DNA from: Onchocerca lupi
Taxonomy: Eukaryota > Nematoda > Chromadorea > Rhabditida > Onchocercidae
Assembly (NCBI GenBank): GCA_028564675.1
Contig: JAOVVO010000074.1
Coordinates: 62,001 to 126,000 of the forward strand
Direction of reading: 5' to 3'
DNA length: 64,000 nt
The notes beneath the pieces were generated by a model. That model saw only the letters and a program-made list of their open reading frames with translations, searched no databases and was not told the origin of the DNA. Below, in pieces: positions 27,133 through 39,018 of the stretch; within the stretch, counting starts at the first letter, position 1, and every line of letters begins with the position of its first letter. A program made the position numbers and the translations under genes.

Positions 27133-27505
27133 CCTGCTTCCTTGGATGTTGTAACCATTTCTTAGGCTTTCTTGCCGGAATCGAACCCTTATTCTCGTAA
27201 CAACCATGACAGTCACATAAATTATCATCGAAAGTTGATAAGGCAGACACTTGATAGATATGTTGCCAGTACAAGACCATGCGATCAGCTACAGCTATTC
27301 ATCAGAGTCATCAATTAACGGGCCAATAATCCGATTGATTTTAATCACCAACTTTTGGCGCTCGTTTGCTCTAGAACTGTCACAGTTGGATAATCAAGAT
27401 CAAGTACATTGTAGTTTGTTACGGTGAGATGTTCGAGATTTCAGCATTATGCGTTTATTTGAATTTAAACATGCATGACTTAGACAGCCTTTGAGACAAG
27501 CATAT
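27133..27505 (-). pseudogene. Diverged fragment of nuclear 18S rRNA (5' domain)
   Basis: Read on the minus strand, the sequence follows the 5' domain of nematode 18S rRNA in order. It begins atatgcttgtctcaaag, then atgcatgtttaaattcaaat, then tgtacttgatcttgattatc, then ggcccgttaattgatgactc, gcatggtcttgtactggcaa, ttatcaactttcgatgataa and agaataagggttcgattccg, ending near acatccaaggaagcagg. That is about nucleotides 20-400 of the rRNA, without either end. Numerous substitutions and deletions (for example the loss of about 8 bases after ggttgttacg) show it is no longer under rRNA constraint. The flanks are not rDNA. It is most simply a relic of an rDNA insertion. Confidence 0.93.
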
Positions 27506-28930
27506 TCATTTTTATTCAATTCTCGTTTAACCTTAGAGATTTTGTTGACTACAACAGATAAATAGTAAAGGTCAAAAGAGCAAGTGGAGAAAAAATATGC
27601 GATTATTTTAGTTGCCAGATGATGATTTTTGTATTATTAGCTCCTCTTCATCTTCTACACAGGTCAGAGATAAACATCTTCAATCGACAAAACACTTCTT
27701 GTTCATGCATCGTTGATTTTTTTCTCCTTACTCTCATAAAAGTTTCTACCGTGAAGAGTTTTAGTCTTTTCCAATTAATAATTATGTTTATGGCCATATT
27801 TACTTATCTTCTTTTCTCTCTCTCTCTCTCTCTCTCATTTCTTCAAATATAGCAAAAAATGGTGTTGTGCAATGAATAGCCTGCTTCAATCATTAAGACA
27901 TGATTTCATAATCAAATTACATGCGACATGGAATGATCAATTATCGACAAATCGGTTGAGTGTGATAAACAGGTGCTTCTTATCAAACTTTTCATAGCAT
28001 TGAAATTAATGGTATTAGTAGTAGCTTGAATGATGACATTCAATTCTTTATTCTTATCTCTACAAATCACATCAAGTTTTACCTTTGTGAGCAGATTATT
28101 GTTATATTGAGTTTGAGTATACTGTAAACAAAGAAGAAAACAATTTCTGGTTTCCAGCGAAGCTGGAAAGCTTTCTGATAATCAGTTCTAAAATTTGCCA
28201 CATAAGAATTAAAATTTTTGTGACAATGATTTATGCTTTATGTCAATACAATGGGAAAATATCGTAATTTTTATATTTGACAGATAGTTTTCACTGAATG
28301 GAAAAGAAATTCACAAAAATATAAACTTTTGAATCAATTTGATGCAAATTCAATTTCTCTTTCTTGTATGTTTTTTCACTTTCATTATTCTATCAGCAGG
28401 ATCAGGAATGGCTGAGCGGATAGCCAATTAATTACGCAAGAAATGCAGCATTTTAAATGTGGTAATGACAATGAATAGTCTAGAACGGAATGATGGTCAA
28501 TTCACACATGACTTATGCTAGTAGAAAGTAAAGTTTGGACATCAGCGATTGATGAAATGGATGGAAGTGTAAAGTTTTCAGCAAAGTGATAGGGAGAAAC
28601 TTCGTAACTCTCCTAAAGATAATAAAATTGATGGAAATGATTATGCTCCCTCCCTTTTCTGCAACATTTCCTTACGAATTAATCGAATAACTAACACAAG
28701 TCGCATAGAAATTGGTGATTTGATGGAAACATTGCGTGTGACGTGACCTTATGTCTCGTTTATATTTCTTCTCGAGCAACTTTGAAAAGGAAGAAATTCT
28801 TCATTACTGATTGGGAAAAAGGGAGTATCGTCGAAAATAACAACTGTTGTAGGCTGTTTGTCTGCAAAATCAATTCGACTATAAATAGCGCAACATTTGG
28901 TAATGCTTTGCAAAAGACAAACGACAATGC
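27506..28930. other. Intergenic, low-complexity
   Basis: No coding potential was recognised. Contains a (TC)n tract at about 27814-27836. An isolated tRNA A-box-like string (tggctgagcgg, near 28412) has no matching tRNA body. Confidence 0.5.
27814..27836. repeat. (TC)n microsatellite
   Basis: Uninterrupted TC dinucleotide run. Confidence 0.9.
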
Positions 28931-29003
28931 CGACCCTGGCAGGACTCGAACCTGCAGTCTTCGCTTTAGGAGAGCGACGCCTTGTCCATTAGGCCACAGG
29001 GCC
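28931..29003 (-). tRNA. tRNA-Arg (anticodon CCU)
   Basis: On the minus strand the acceptor stem GGCCCTG pairs with CAGGGTC (one G-U pair). The D arm reads GCCTAATGGACAAGGC. The anticodon stem TCGCT/AGCGA encloses loop CTCCTAA (anticodon CCU, reading AGG). The T arm is GCAGG TTCGAGT CCTGC. No intron is present; the gene is 73 nt. A TTTT terminator for RNA polymerase III (plus-strand aaaa at 28912-28915) lies about 15 bases past the 3' end. All stems are intact, so the gene is probably functional. Confidence 0.96.
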
Positions 29004-31085
29004 GTATTATAGAATTTGAATTATTGTTTATTTAATCGTTGAAATATGTATTATATGACATAGGAAAATATTAATACAATTGAATTGAGAATTGGTTTGA
29101 TGAAATCAGCGAGTAGATATTTTAATTTCAGAAGTGATGTCATAGTTGACAATCCGTTGTGGTCGGCTGTCATCTTAATGTGCTGCTAACAAAGAGCATT
29201 GATCGTATTGCAGTTGGGATGTGCAGGATCGGGCAGATATGTTTATTTATCATCAGTTGGATTTATTCAAGTAATCACTTTTCGCAAAAGCCTTCATCCT
29301 GCCTGAGCAGGAGAAATTTTTGGAAGGATAAATGAATGAACAGATGAATGGATGGAGAAAAGAAAGGACAGAAGAAGGGGTGCGGTAGCGAAATTCAGGT
29401 CATCCAAAGAGTGCTACTACGAAGTTGTTCAACTATACATCCCAAAAATAGTTTATCTCTGAATGCTGCTGCAAATTCCTATTTTTTTCGTTCTTCTAAT
29501 GAATGTATTCATTACTTATCATTACCGCTGCTACTATTAGATTCGAAGAGAACGAAATTCAGAGCTGTAAGGAAACAATAGTCGTTCAGAAATCAGTGAT
29601 TAATAGTGGAGAAGACGAAAACATACCATAAAGCGAATCAATCGAACTCCATAGGAGCATCTTAATTGTCAAGGGCAAGTTTAATTTCAAGTTTGAAATG
29701 GTTTTGTGTTAAGATGCGTTGCTTCCATTATTTCATTTATTGCGTAGTCTTTCGATAAGTTGAGATGTTTGAAGATTTAAATTTCCGGGATTGAAAGAAC
29801 CAGTTTGAAATGGATTAAAATGCTCAACTAGATGGAATCAGCTAATTCCATTCAATGAGCATAACCAAAGATTAGTCCTTTTTAATTTACTGTGTCAGAT
29901 TCAGTTCACCACTCATTTCTTCATTTCATCTAAAATTAGAGCAAACAATTTACACAGTCATTTAGGCTTATTTTCATCGATTTAATTACTATTGATGCTT
30001 CCATATTCATAAGAATAAGAAACCTATTTGCAATGTCTTTTAAAATTAGCGCATATTTCAACTTCCCCTCCTTGATTCTTTGGCATTTCGCATATTCTTT
30101 ATTATCATCTCATCATGAAGAAGGAGAAGGAGATAAGATGATTTTGAGAAGAGCTCGGAATCATCTGAGAAATCCGGAAGAGTGCTTAATAATATAATCA
30201 TAAATCATATCACAAAACAAAAATTGCAGCTATTGATGAGTTGAAGTTGTTGATTCAAGAAGAGTGTGAAGATCATTCAAATCGGGAAATACTGGAACAT
30301 CCTTCACCTATTTTTAAATTAAAAAGTTTACATGACCTTTCGTCTAAGAACAAATTTCTAGTCATTACAGTAGAATCATTTGCTTCATAAAAGAGATCGA
30401 TGATCATTTTCAATATAACGCGTAATATTGCGAAATATGCCGTAAAAACGATATCACTTAATTTTACTTTACATCAACTTCCTGAATTTGCGAGATTATA
30501 AAACCAAGAAATTTTCGTATATTTGTAATTAATGTGGACTTTTTTTTTACTGCCATCAGTTAAAGTGAGATTTCATTGAATGTTGCTGTCACAACCATTG
30601 TATTATTTATATTACAAATTTTAATGAGAGGAAAAATTCTATTTAGTATTGCAAATCTTAATTAGCAAATATTTCTTTCGATCTTTCCATTCATCGCTCA
30701 TCCATTCATTCATTTATTCTTCATTATTTATCCATTTCTTCATTTATTCTCTCATCCGTTTCTGGAATTGTTTCAATTACTTCTATAACTATAACTGTTC
30801 TTTCCGGTATCTTCTGTTCAATTGCATTGTGAGCTAATCTTCCATGAAGGAAACGTAGATAGTCATTTTTGTATGGATAACATAGTTATCTTTTGACTTG
30901 TATTCATTCTTGAAATATGCGTTTGTTAATTATCACCATTTTGTTTTCTCTACTGATTTTCTAATCACTTGATTCTGATTGTCCTATGCATATCACGTTA
31001 AACCTCTGAGATGAATTTGAGAAAACGATTAGATGAAAAGAACTATATAAATACTTTTGGTGCCATCAACTGCATTTCAGCTGAT
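29004..31085. other. Intergenic, one exon-like piece
   Basis: Mostly non-coding. At 30230-30390 a tgcag acceptor is followed by 52 codons of acidic, coding-like frame on the plus strand (IDELKLLIQEECEDH... to a stop), but no upstream exon in phase was found. A degenerate attcatt-type simple repeat lies at about 30685-30760. A 77-codon frame at 29348-29581 has no support. The acceptor catttcag at 31073-31080 precedes the NRF-like start codon. Confidence 0.45.
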
Positions 31086-34000
31086 ATGTGGCAGTCAGTG
31101 GTGGTATCAGTATTATTTATCGTATTATTCCATGCAGGAAGAAGTATCGGTGATTTGAATAATTACAATGAAAAGATCGTATTTAGCTTCATTAATGCCG
31201 TAGCAAAACTCAATGTCAGTCAGCTTTGTGGTGATAGCCTTACAAAGGTAAATATTGTTAATTGTAGGACAGTACAGTGATTAGCTCTAATTAATTCGCA
31301 ATTCATCCAAATGCTAACAAATAGGGCAGAAAAGTCGTCATCGATTAGCACAAATCAGCACATTTCTTCTGACATTCTTCATCTTTTTGAATCATTAGCT
31401 ATATGGATGGATGTATCCAACATATCTTAAATGGAGCCGTCATGAAATGGCTGATTCCTCAGCTCTAGTAATAGCGAAACGATGAAATTAAAAATTTTAA
31501 GATCTAAGATTCTTCAAAATTTTAGATTGGTCCATATTTGCTGGATTACAATACGATTCCAGCTCAGAAGGAATTTTTTATCACAGCTTATACATCTGGT
31601 GACGCGGAGCAGTTTTCTAGTAGGGATCAAGATCGCTGGGTACTTTTTCAGTGATTTTATTCTTAATAAATGAGTTGTTGAATTATGGTTGAAAATAGGA
31701 AACATGAATTGAATGGATTGTTTGGTTCCTAGTTTTTATGAATTGATACGATTGAAGGTTATTAGAACTACTGAAGTGTAAGCTTTGAAGAGGGGATTTT
31801 TGAACTTCTTTTCTGGCTTTTAAAATTATGAAGTTATTGAATGTAGTTTTTCAGGTATTCCGAGCATACAAATGTATTCAAGCAGCCGGAGAGGCGCCCT
31901 ATTCAAAATCCGAGCATCCGTTGAATTACTGCTTCGGTTATAATGAAGAAAATAAAAGAAGTGATGGAATAGCTTACGGGATTTGTATTCCATCTACTTG
32001 TTATAATGATCGAAACAAGGTATAACAACAACAGAACATAATTATTCTATAAAGTGAGATTACGCCATTTCGTTTATTTTCTGAAGACTATCTTATTCTA
32101 TACTGCTTATTCAATTATTTCTTTTATGTTGAATTGTATATAGTTGCTGGATGAATGGCGATCAATGATATCCACTGATGCTATAACAATCGATTATATT
32201 TCCTGTACCAAATCACGTCATGATCAACAATGGTACGAAAAACCAATGGCTATCGCAGAATTTATTTTACATCAAAACTTCATGTTACTTGTTGTAGTTG
32301 CCACTCTTTATCATATCAAGAAAGGAAAACAGACTGAGTATGTGATATACTAATTAATCTCTCATATAATATGGCGATTATTTAAATGTAGTAGAAATTT
32401 ATTTTATTTTTGAATTCAAGTCCAAATTTTTTGCTGATTCTGAATTTTCCTTGATTTAAGTAATATTCTATGTCAGAAATAAATGGGTGGAATTCTTTTT
32501 GGCATTTTCCGCAAAGGAAAATTTATTGAAGTTGATCCAAATGCCAAAAGATTCACAATCAACTATCACTTGCATGTTCGGTATGCGTTTCCTGTCGATG
32601 GTCTGGACCGTTATTGGCCACTCATTTATTTTTGTGCAGGTATGAAATTTCGAAGTAAAATAAATGGTTTAAAAGACTGGACAGATGAATCCTTCTGAAT
32701 TTTGGTCTATAGGCTTATTTGGATAATGTCGAAGAATTCAAAAACGATATGGTCGATCACTTCTACAATCAGTGGATTACAAATTTTACACTTGCCGTAG
32801 ATACTTTTCTGGTGCTCAGTGCTACACTAACTGCTTTTACTTGGTTTAAGAAAATTCAGAGAAATCCATCAGGTGTGCTATCGTTTATCTCAAATTATCA
32901 AAGTGAAGATTCAAAAAATTTACTGAGATAATGGAAGCTAATGCGGTGCTTTCCTAAAATTGTAGCAAAGGCATATCGTATCTTTATTGTTGATCTTTTA
33001 CTACGTATTTTGATCTTTCAAATATTTGAGTTCCAATTAATCTTTTAACATTAACAATAAATATCAACAATAAGTTCTGATATTCTAAAATTTTCCCCTT
33101 TTTCTCTGCAAAAAAATGAAAATTTGAATTTTTTTCAGAAACGATACCAACCTGGACATCGTTCAGTTATTGGTTACGTTTTTATCGTCATCGGATCATT
33201 CGCTTATGGCCAGCTTATATATATGTGCTGGTTGATATTGGAACGCGTGTATCAATTCAGCATTTTCATCCAATGTGGCCTCCCACTGATCCCGCTGTTC
33301 AGTGTCCCAAACATTGGTGGGAAAATGTCCTCTTCGTTAATAGTTTGTTTGAAAATCGCTGCATGCCGTGGACATGGTCAGTTATATAAATTTCACCATT
33401 TCGTCTGATTTTTTGAAGCAAAAGAAATAATTTATAGTCACTCTTCGATTTGATAGGAAAAGCACAAAGAAAAATAAAGGCGCAAAAGGCTTATCTTGAA
33501 GCGTTAGGGAAGTAGGTAGGCCATATTGTAAGTTAAGGATCGATGAGGCGAGTAACCAGTTCACTAGAACTATTAATTTACATTTTACATTTATTATTGG
33601 AGAATTTCTTACTACAAAATAAGTATATTTAATGATGTAAAACCATATACCTGATGGACACTGTGCATGTGAAGTCATCATTGATAGAAGATCTGAGACT
33701 AATCTCACACTACGTATTTAAATCCGTTAAATAAAGTACTAGTGGTATCGATTGGTGATCTTCATCGATTAGTGATAAGATGACGGGATCGCTTTCATAG
33801 CAGCATGAATTTACTGTCACCAATAAAATCGGGTGGGAGTTATTTTGCTTAATGAGCGCACTGATGTGAAATAAATTAGGTTAATTACAGGTACATTGGT
33901 ACCGAATTCATTTACTACCTCTTGTCACCGATATTCTTATTATTGTTGCATCAAGTGCCGCGAATTGGATTCGCTATTTCATTGCTAATCATATTGTCAT

Positions 34001-35416
34001 CTAGTTTTCTAAATATGTTTGGCATGATACATTGGAACTTTCCGCCAACCCAGTTTCTTTGGAAGCAACCAGAAATATTTAGTGCTGATTTTATTAAGGT
34101 AATTCTTAAAATATTCAATCTAAGTGTTAGATAAATATTAAAGGCGAAGTTATAACTGAAATTTTTGTAATTAATTTGAAGTTTCCAACTTTTTGGTTAA
34201 AACCAGAGAATGATTTCGAATTTTTTTTTTTTTTTTTTTTTTTTTTGGAGCAATTCATCAGGAGAGGAAGTGAATTCTAGTCGTGAAAACTAAAATTTAG
34301 GACGAATTTAATTGAAATATCAAGATGAATAATCTTGCAGCACCATGTATTAATGTATATAAAACCACAGTATCGAATAGGACCATATATTGTTGGTTTA
34401 CTATTGGGATATTATTTAGTGTTAGTTCAAAAATGTACAAAACAAACGCGTCAACGAAGCATGAGATTTCAAGCTTTCGGTTGGACTTTTGCATCTATTG
34501 CTTGCTTTTGGGCCATTTTTGGCTTGTATCCAGCTTTACAGGTACATTGTGTCTATTTTTCTACTTAAATTTCAAGGCAGCAAATTACACCAAATTGATA
34601 TATTGTATGTAATGGGATATTTTTTGAACTCACGGAAATAGAAAATACTCACTCAATTGTGGACTGTACTCGGATGATGTTGCCAAGAATGTGGCATGAT
34701 TGAAAGACTGAAAAAATGCTTGCCGATACAGCGATTGGCATATTTGTTTGGAAAAATTTATAAAATTTCATCATTCTTTAGGGTTGGAATTGGCGCATTT
34801 ATCATCTTTTCTATGGCGGTTTCCATCGGACAATATTCGCCTTGTCTATGGCTTGGCTTATCTATGCTTGTCACACCGACAATGGAGGGATTATTAACAA
34901 AGTGCTTAGCATGAAATTGTTCATACCATTATCATCGCTTTGTTATTCGGTAATTATTGCAGTTCATCTACAATTTTTCACTTTTTTTTTTTCAGTTAGA
35001 AGATATTTTTGGTACCACCAAAAAATGTCACAACCGAGAATGTTCTGGCTGTAATAATTAATAGAATTACGGCTATTTTCTCTAAGATCGTCATATATGA
35101 AACCAAGTCACTGATCTACTTCACCTACTTTAGTGTCTAAATATTTCAGGTATATTTGGTACACATGGTATTAGTAGTATTCACATATTTGTTGGTACCA
35201 TTTCCAATTATTTATACAACAAAATGGCCAATTTTTGGGCATTGCATAGTACAACTTATGCTGTCTTACTTTTTTGGTCTCATTTGTGCGTTGCTTGCCG
35301 AACTACCAGCATTGAATCTGGAAAAGATCATCTTCCAAGATGGTGGCAAAAATGTTGCAGTGAAACTTGCTAAAGATTACGGGCTACAACAATCTAAAAC
35401 TGCCGACATCGGATGA
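31086..35416 (+). CDS. NRF-6-like (nose resistant to fluoxetine) membrane acyltransferase
   Basis: Multi-pass membrane protein of the NRF-6/acyltransferase-3 family, which in C. elegans takes part in uptake or transport of lipids and drugs across intestine and epidermis. Exons: 31086-31247, 31399-31467, 31526-31639, 31855-32019, 32144-32337, 32477-32639, 32713-32872, 33139-33376, 33891-34098, 34341-34541, 34782-34949 and 35150-35416, phase-consistent, about 702 aa. A signal peptide (MWQSVVVSVLFIVLFHAGRS) opens a Cys-containing luminal domain with the family motif GICIPSTC (about residue 160). The acyltransferase part carries RHRIIRLWPAYIYVL, QCPKHWWENVLFVNS, YIKPQYRIGPYIVG and WNWRIYHLFYGGFHR, then about ten helices. 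The start was chosen because a trans-splice-type acceptor ends at 31080. Exons 2 and 3 are the least certain. It is a paralogue of NRF-6/NDG-4 rather than a proven orthologue. Confidence 0.92.
34221..34247. repeat. Poly-T run in an intron
   Basis: A 27-base T homopolymer in the NRF-like intron 34099-34340, on the sense strand of the gene. Confidence 0.95.
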
Positions 35417-37235
35417 AATTTGTATAATATCATAAAAATAATGCAAGAATTCTAACTACTACTACTTCTTCTGATAATGTCGAATGGTTATTAGAAACGA
35501 ATCTAAATATCGCATGGACAGATTTTTAAACCTGCATTGCTTATGCCACTTATTTCACAAATTAAATATTTCAAAGTGTATAGAGGAAATAAAATTAATT
35601 CGGTAGTTTATTCCTAGTGTGCCATGAATAAATAGCTGTATGCTTACCATAAATTTTGTTAGAACTTGAAAATAGATAATCCGCGACAAATATTTCTTCA
35701 TACCCTATCCTATATTTCCTTATATTGTACAGTTTTAAATTTTGCAAATCAGTATATTACCATACCAATAATATCTCAGCAATCAAAATTTAACGTAAAA
35801 ACGATTTAAATCCACCAGAATGGCAACCTTGCCCTTTATTGCAGATGCGTATCATAATCTCTTGCTGTTGTCACCGAACAGATGATACATGTTAAGCTTT
35901 TGAATAAATTTGTCACTATCGATTTACGCTAAGAGATAATACGATTGAGTGAATAAATTTTGAGTAGTTAGGGAAGTTCATATAACATCCCTTTACATAC
36001 CCATTCGAAATAATATTAGAACCCTTAAACCCTTTAACCCAAACCATCGATATGGACCTCATTATATGCCAAAAATTTCTCCCATTCTTATGATAGAATG
36101 CACAGTTCTTCAGGAACTTGTCTATGTGAAAAGCTTTTAACGATAGTTTTCCGGAAGTATTTACATACAAATTCTCGAGGGTCATCAGATTCTAGATATC
36201 CCACTTCTCCTCTCTTTATCATCATTTCCCTTCTGTGCTCCTGTAACAATCACTTAATCGGGACAAATCCGTTTGCAAAGGACACAGCATCGACTGATGG
36301 TGACTAATTATTGTGACAAGAAGCGATTAGAAGTTTTAAAGGCTTGCGGGATTATCAAGTCTAGAAAATCGCAATAATTCAGTTCAACGTACTACACAAT
36401 ATCAACTTTCAATAATAAAGAAGTCCTGTGGGAAATGAATTCACTATTGTCATCTTGTTTCCCCGCCATTCTGGTTACAAAAAGTTGAATGGGAAGCTAT
36501 AAATTAAAAAAAAAAAAGGAAAAAAACCATTCTTGCAAGATAATTTTAATGTTTGGGGAAAACCATTTCTTGAATTAGATAAATATAGCAAGCAAATCAG
36601 TGCAATCAAACATAAACGTATTTCTTATCTAAGCCAAATAATAGAATTTAAATCTTTAGATTCGATCCAAATTTATACAGCCTAACACATGTAATTCTGA
36701 AAAAAACTGAATTAGAAACTCATATTTTTCCACTTCTATGTAAATTTAAAATGCAATGTTGAGAAATGAATTTCCATAACTGTTGTTTTAACACGAAAAA
36801 AATATCGCAATAATATCACAAAATATCATTATAGGTATAAATAGAACATTATATAATCAATAAAAATGAAGATATCAGTATCGTTTAGAATCATCTAGAA
36901 TAAACATAATTTATATCGCACAATATTCAATGTTACACTGTGATAGTGGTAATAAAAGAAAATTGTAATAAGCCATGGACTAAAGTAATTTTGTTTAATT
37001 GATTAGGAAAATGCAGTTTCCTAATGAAGTATATAAAATATTAGAAAAAAAAACACAAATTTTAATAAAGAGTCAGTTTATCCGATAACAACTAGTAAGA
37101 AAATGTAAAAAACACCCTTATATGATACTGAAGGAATATGATTCCAATGCATCAGAAAACTACGTATTCCTATAAATATGGAGAAGGACAGCCATACTGT
37201 AGTAGCAACTCAACAATATTCAAACAGAGATCACT
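35417..37235. other. Convergent intergenic region
   Basis: Lies between the 3' ends of the NRF-like gene (plus) and CDC37 (minus), so it should hold both 3' UTRs. Overlapping frames at 35916-36185 (minus, 89 codons) and 36098-36307 (plus, 69 codons) have no splice or family support. Confidence 0.5.
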
Positions 37236-39015
37236 TTAAGATTCTTCGTTTTCGTTAACGTCTTTAGCTGCATTTGCATTCGGAATCCACAAACCACTAT
37301 CAATACATCGTTGCAAATGATATGTAAATACTTCACGATCCATCTTCTCGGCGACTTCCTGCAAGCGTGACACTTCTTGACTATCAAAAGCGGCTTTCAT
37401 ATCCTGAAAAGAAAAAAAAGAAAAAATATCAATTACTAAAGAGAAATACGACATGAAGCAAATTCTCCCAAAATATAAAACAAGAAAATTTGATACCATG
37501 TAAATTATAAGAAAAAAAGAAAAAAAAAAAGAACCTCAGGCAAACTTTCATACACTTCTTGAGGATCTAAACCACCCGGTGAAGCAGCAATACGCTTTGC
37601 TTTTTCTTCTGCTTCATATTCAGCAATCGCTGCATCACGCTTGTCTTTGCCTCTCTTACGAAGTCTATCGCAGAAAGCATCAACTTCTTGCCGAAACATT
37701 TTCGCATAGGAAGGATCGGCAGCACGGAACCTATATATCAACGTATAAATTATTTGTCTTCACATTTATGCTAAAACGCTACTAATATAAGAACTTTCGA
37801 ATTTCTTGTATTCAGCTAGTGCAAAAAACCAGTATCTAGCAACAATCAAAATAAATCTGCGTTCAGGAAAATGATATGAATAAGCACATGATAAATATGG
37901 CAAAATAAATCTACTTTTTGAAGAAATTCTTAATGACATTTGTGTTGGTTGCAAGTGCATGAAGAGTTTTCGATAATTCAAGCAAATACTGAATAATAAT
38001 ACACTGTTCCGCCATAATGCACATCTTCTTGTCCTAAATCACATAACATCATTAGGATAGAATAAAATATTAAAGTATCAAAAATTAAAAAGAATCAAAA
38101 AATGGATTTCCCCAAAAGATGCTTTTTACCTCGAATTCCATTGCAAGACTAAGTGCTTGAATGGTAAGCCAGCTAGCAGTAAATTCGGACGCCAAATGAG
38201 GGTGCTCCAACAAATACTTTTCGGATTCTTCCAAGCCATGCATAGCACCAAATATTTTCAGCAACTTTTCGTTCTTCGTGAAAAAATCGGACTGCAAAGT
38301 GATGCGTCATAAAAAAGGAAAGAAGCAGAGAGATAACATAAAACGCATAAGGATCCTAACATTTATATAATCAAAGTTAAACAACAAACCATGCGTTTGC
38401 TTTCCTCTTCTTCCGATAATTTCGGTAATTCGGGTTTCTTATCAGTTATTTTATTAATACGCTGAAAATCAGAACAAGAATTTTAAAAAAATTTAAAATT
38501 AAAACAATGCAAATAAGATATAAAGAGGCAAATAAAAAATATAGATGGATAGAGACCGATTTACTGAATGCTTCATGGCCAATTGTATCAACATTCCACG
38601 GTTCGTTCTTCTCTTTCTCATCCAATTCTTTTTCCTTTTTCTGATATTCTTCTTCTTGTTTCTTAATTTCCTCAATCTCAAGCTCCAACTTGATCCTTTC
38701 TTTATCGTCCAATTCACTATTCTTCAATTTTTCTTGTACTTCCTATAAAGTATGAAAAATAATTACCAAAAATAATTAGTGTCTGTCTAGACAGGATTAA
38801 AAAACAAAAAAACCTTCGAAGCTAACCAATATTCGCTTCTCTACACTTGACTTTTCTTCCATCAACTTCTCCTTTTCCTGTTTACGCTCAGCCATACGTT
38901 CCAAACGTGCTTGATGTCGCCATCGAAATAGCGATGGTGTATCGATGTTTGGATGTGTGTCATCCTCATCATCTGATACTTCGATAGTTTTCCACTTCGA
39001 ATAATCCAGCGGCAT
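37236..39015 (-). CDS. cdc-37: Hsp90 co-chaperone CDC37
   Basis: Delivers protein kinase clients to Hsp90 in the cytosol. Exons on the minus strand: 39015-38827, 38742-38557, 38461-38390, 38291-38130, 38033-37915, 37730-37535 and 37403-37236, all phase-consistent, 363 aa, about the family's usual length. The diagnostic N-terminus is present: MPLDYSKWKTIEVSDDEDDT, then HPNIDTPSLFRWRHQARLER. This includes the Ser-Asp-Asp-Glu casein kinase 2 site needed for kinase-client loading. A Glu/Lys-rich coiled coil covers residues about 64-125, and the Hsp90-binding middle domain (ESEKYLLEHPHLASEFTASW) and C-terminal helices follow. An acceptor-like ttcaaag ends one base before the ATG (39017-39018), giving an almost absent 5' UTR and pointing to spliced-leader addition. 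Confidence 0.97.
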
Positions 39016-39018
39016 CCT

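Noticed and set aside
27170..27195. tRNA T-loop-like string (ggttcgattcc) on the minus strand
   Set aside because: It is explained by the 18S rRNA fragment, which contains this string naturally; no tRNA stems form.
28405..28500. RNA polymerase III A-box match (tggctgagcgg) suggesting a tRNA or SINE
   Set aside because: No tRNA body, and only a poor B-box candidate about 80 bases on; most likely chance.
36098..36307. 69-codon plus-strand frame overlapping an 89-codon minus frame
   Set aside because: Overlapping opposite frames in a 3' intergenic region, without splice sites or family resemblance.
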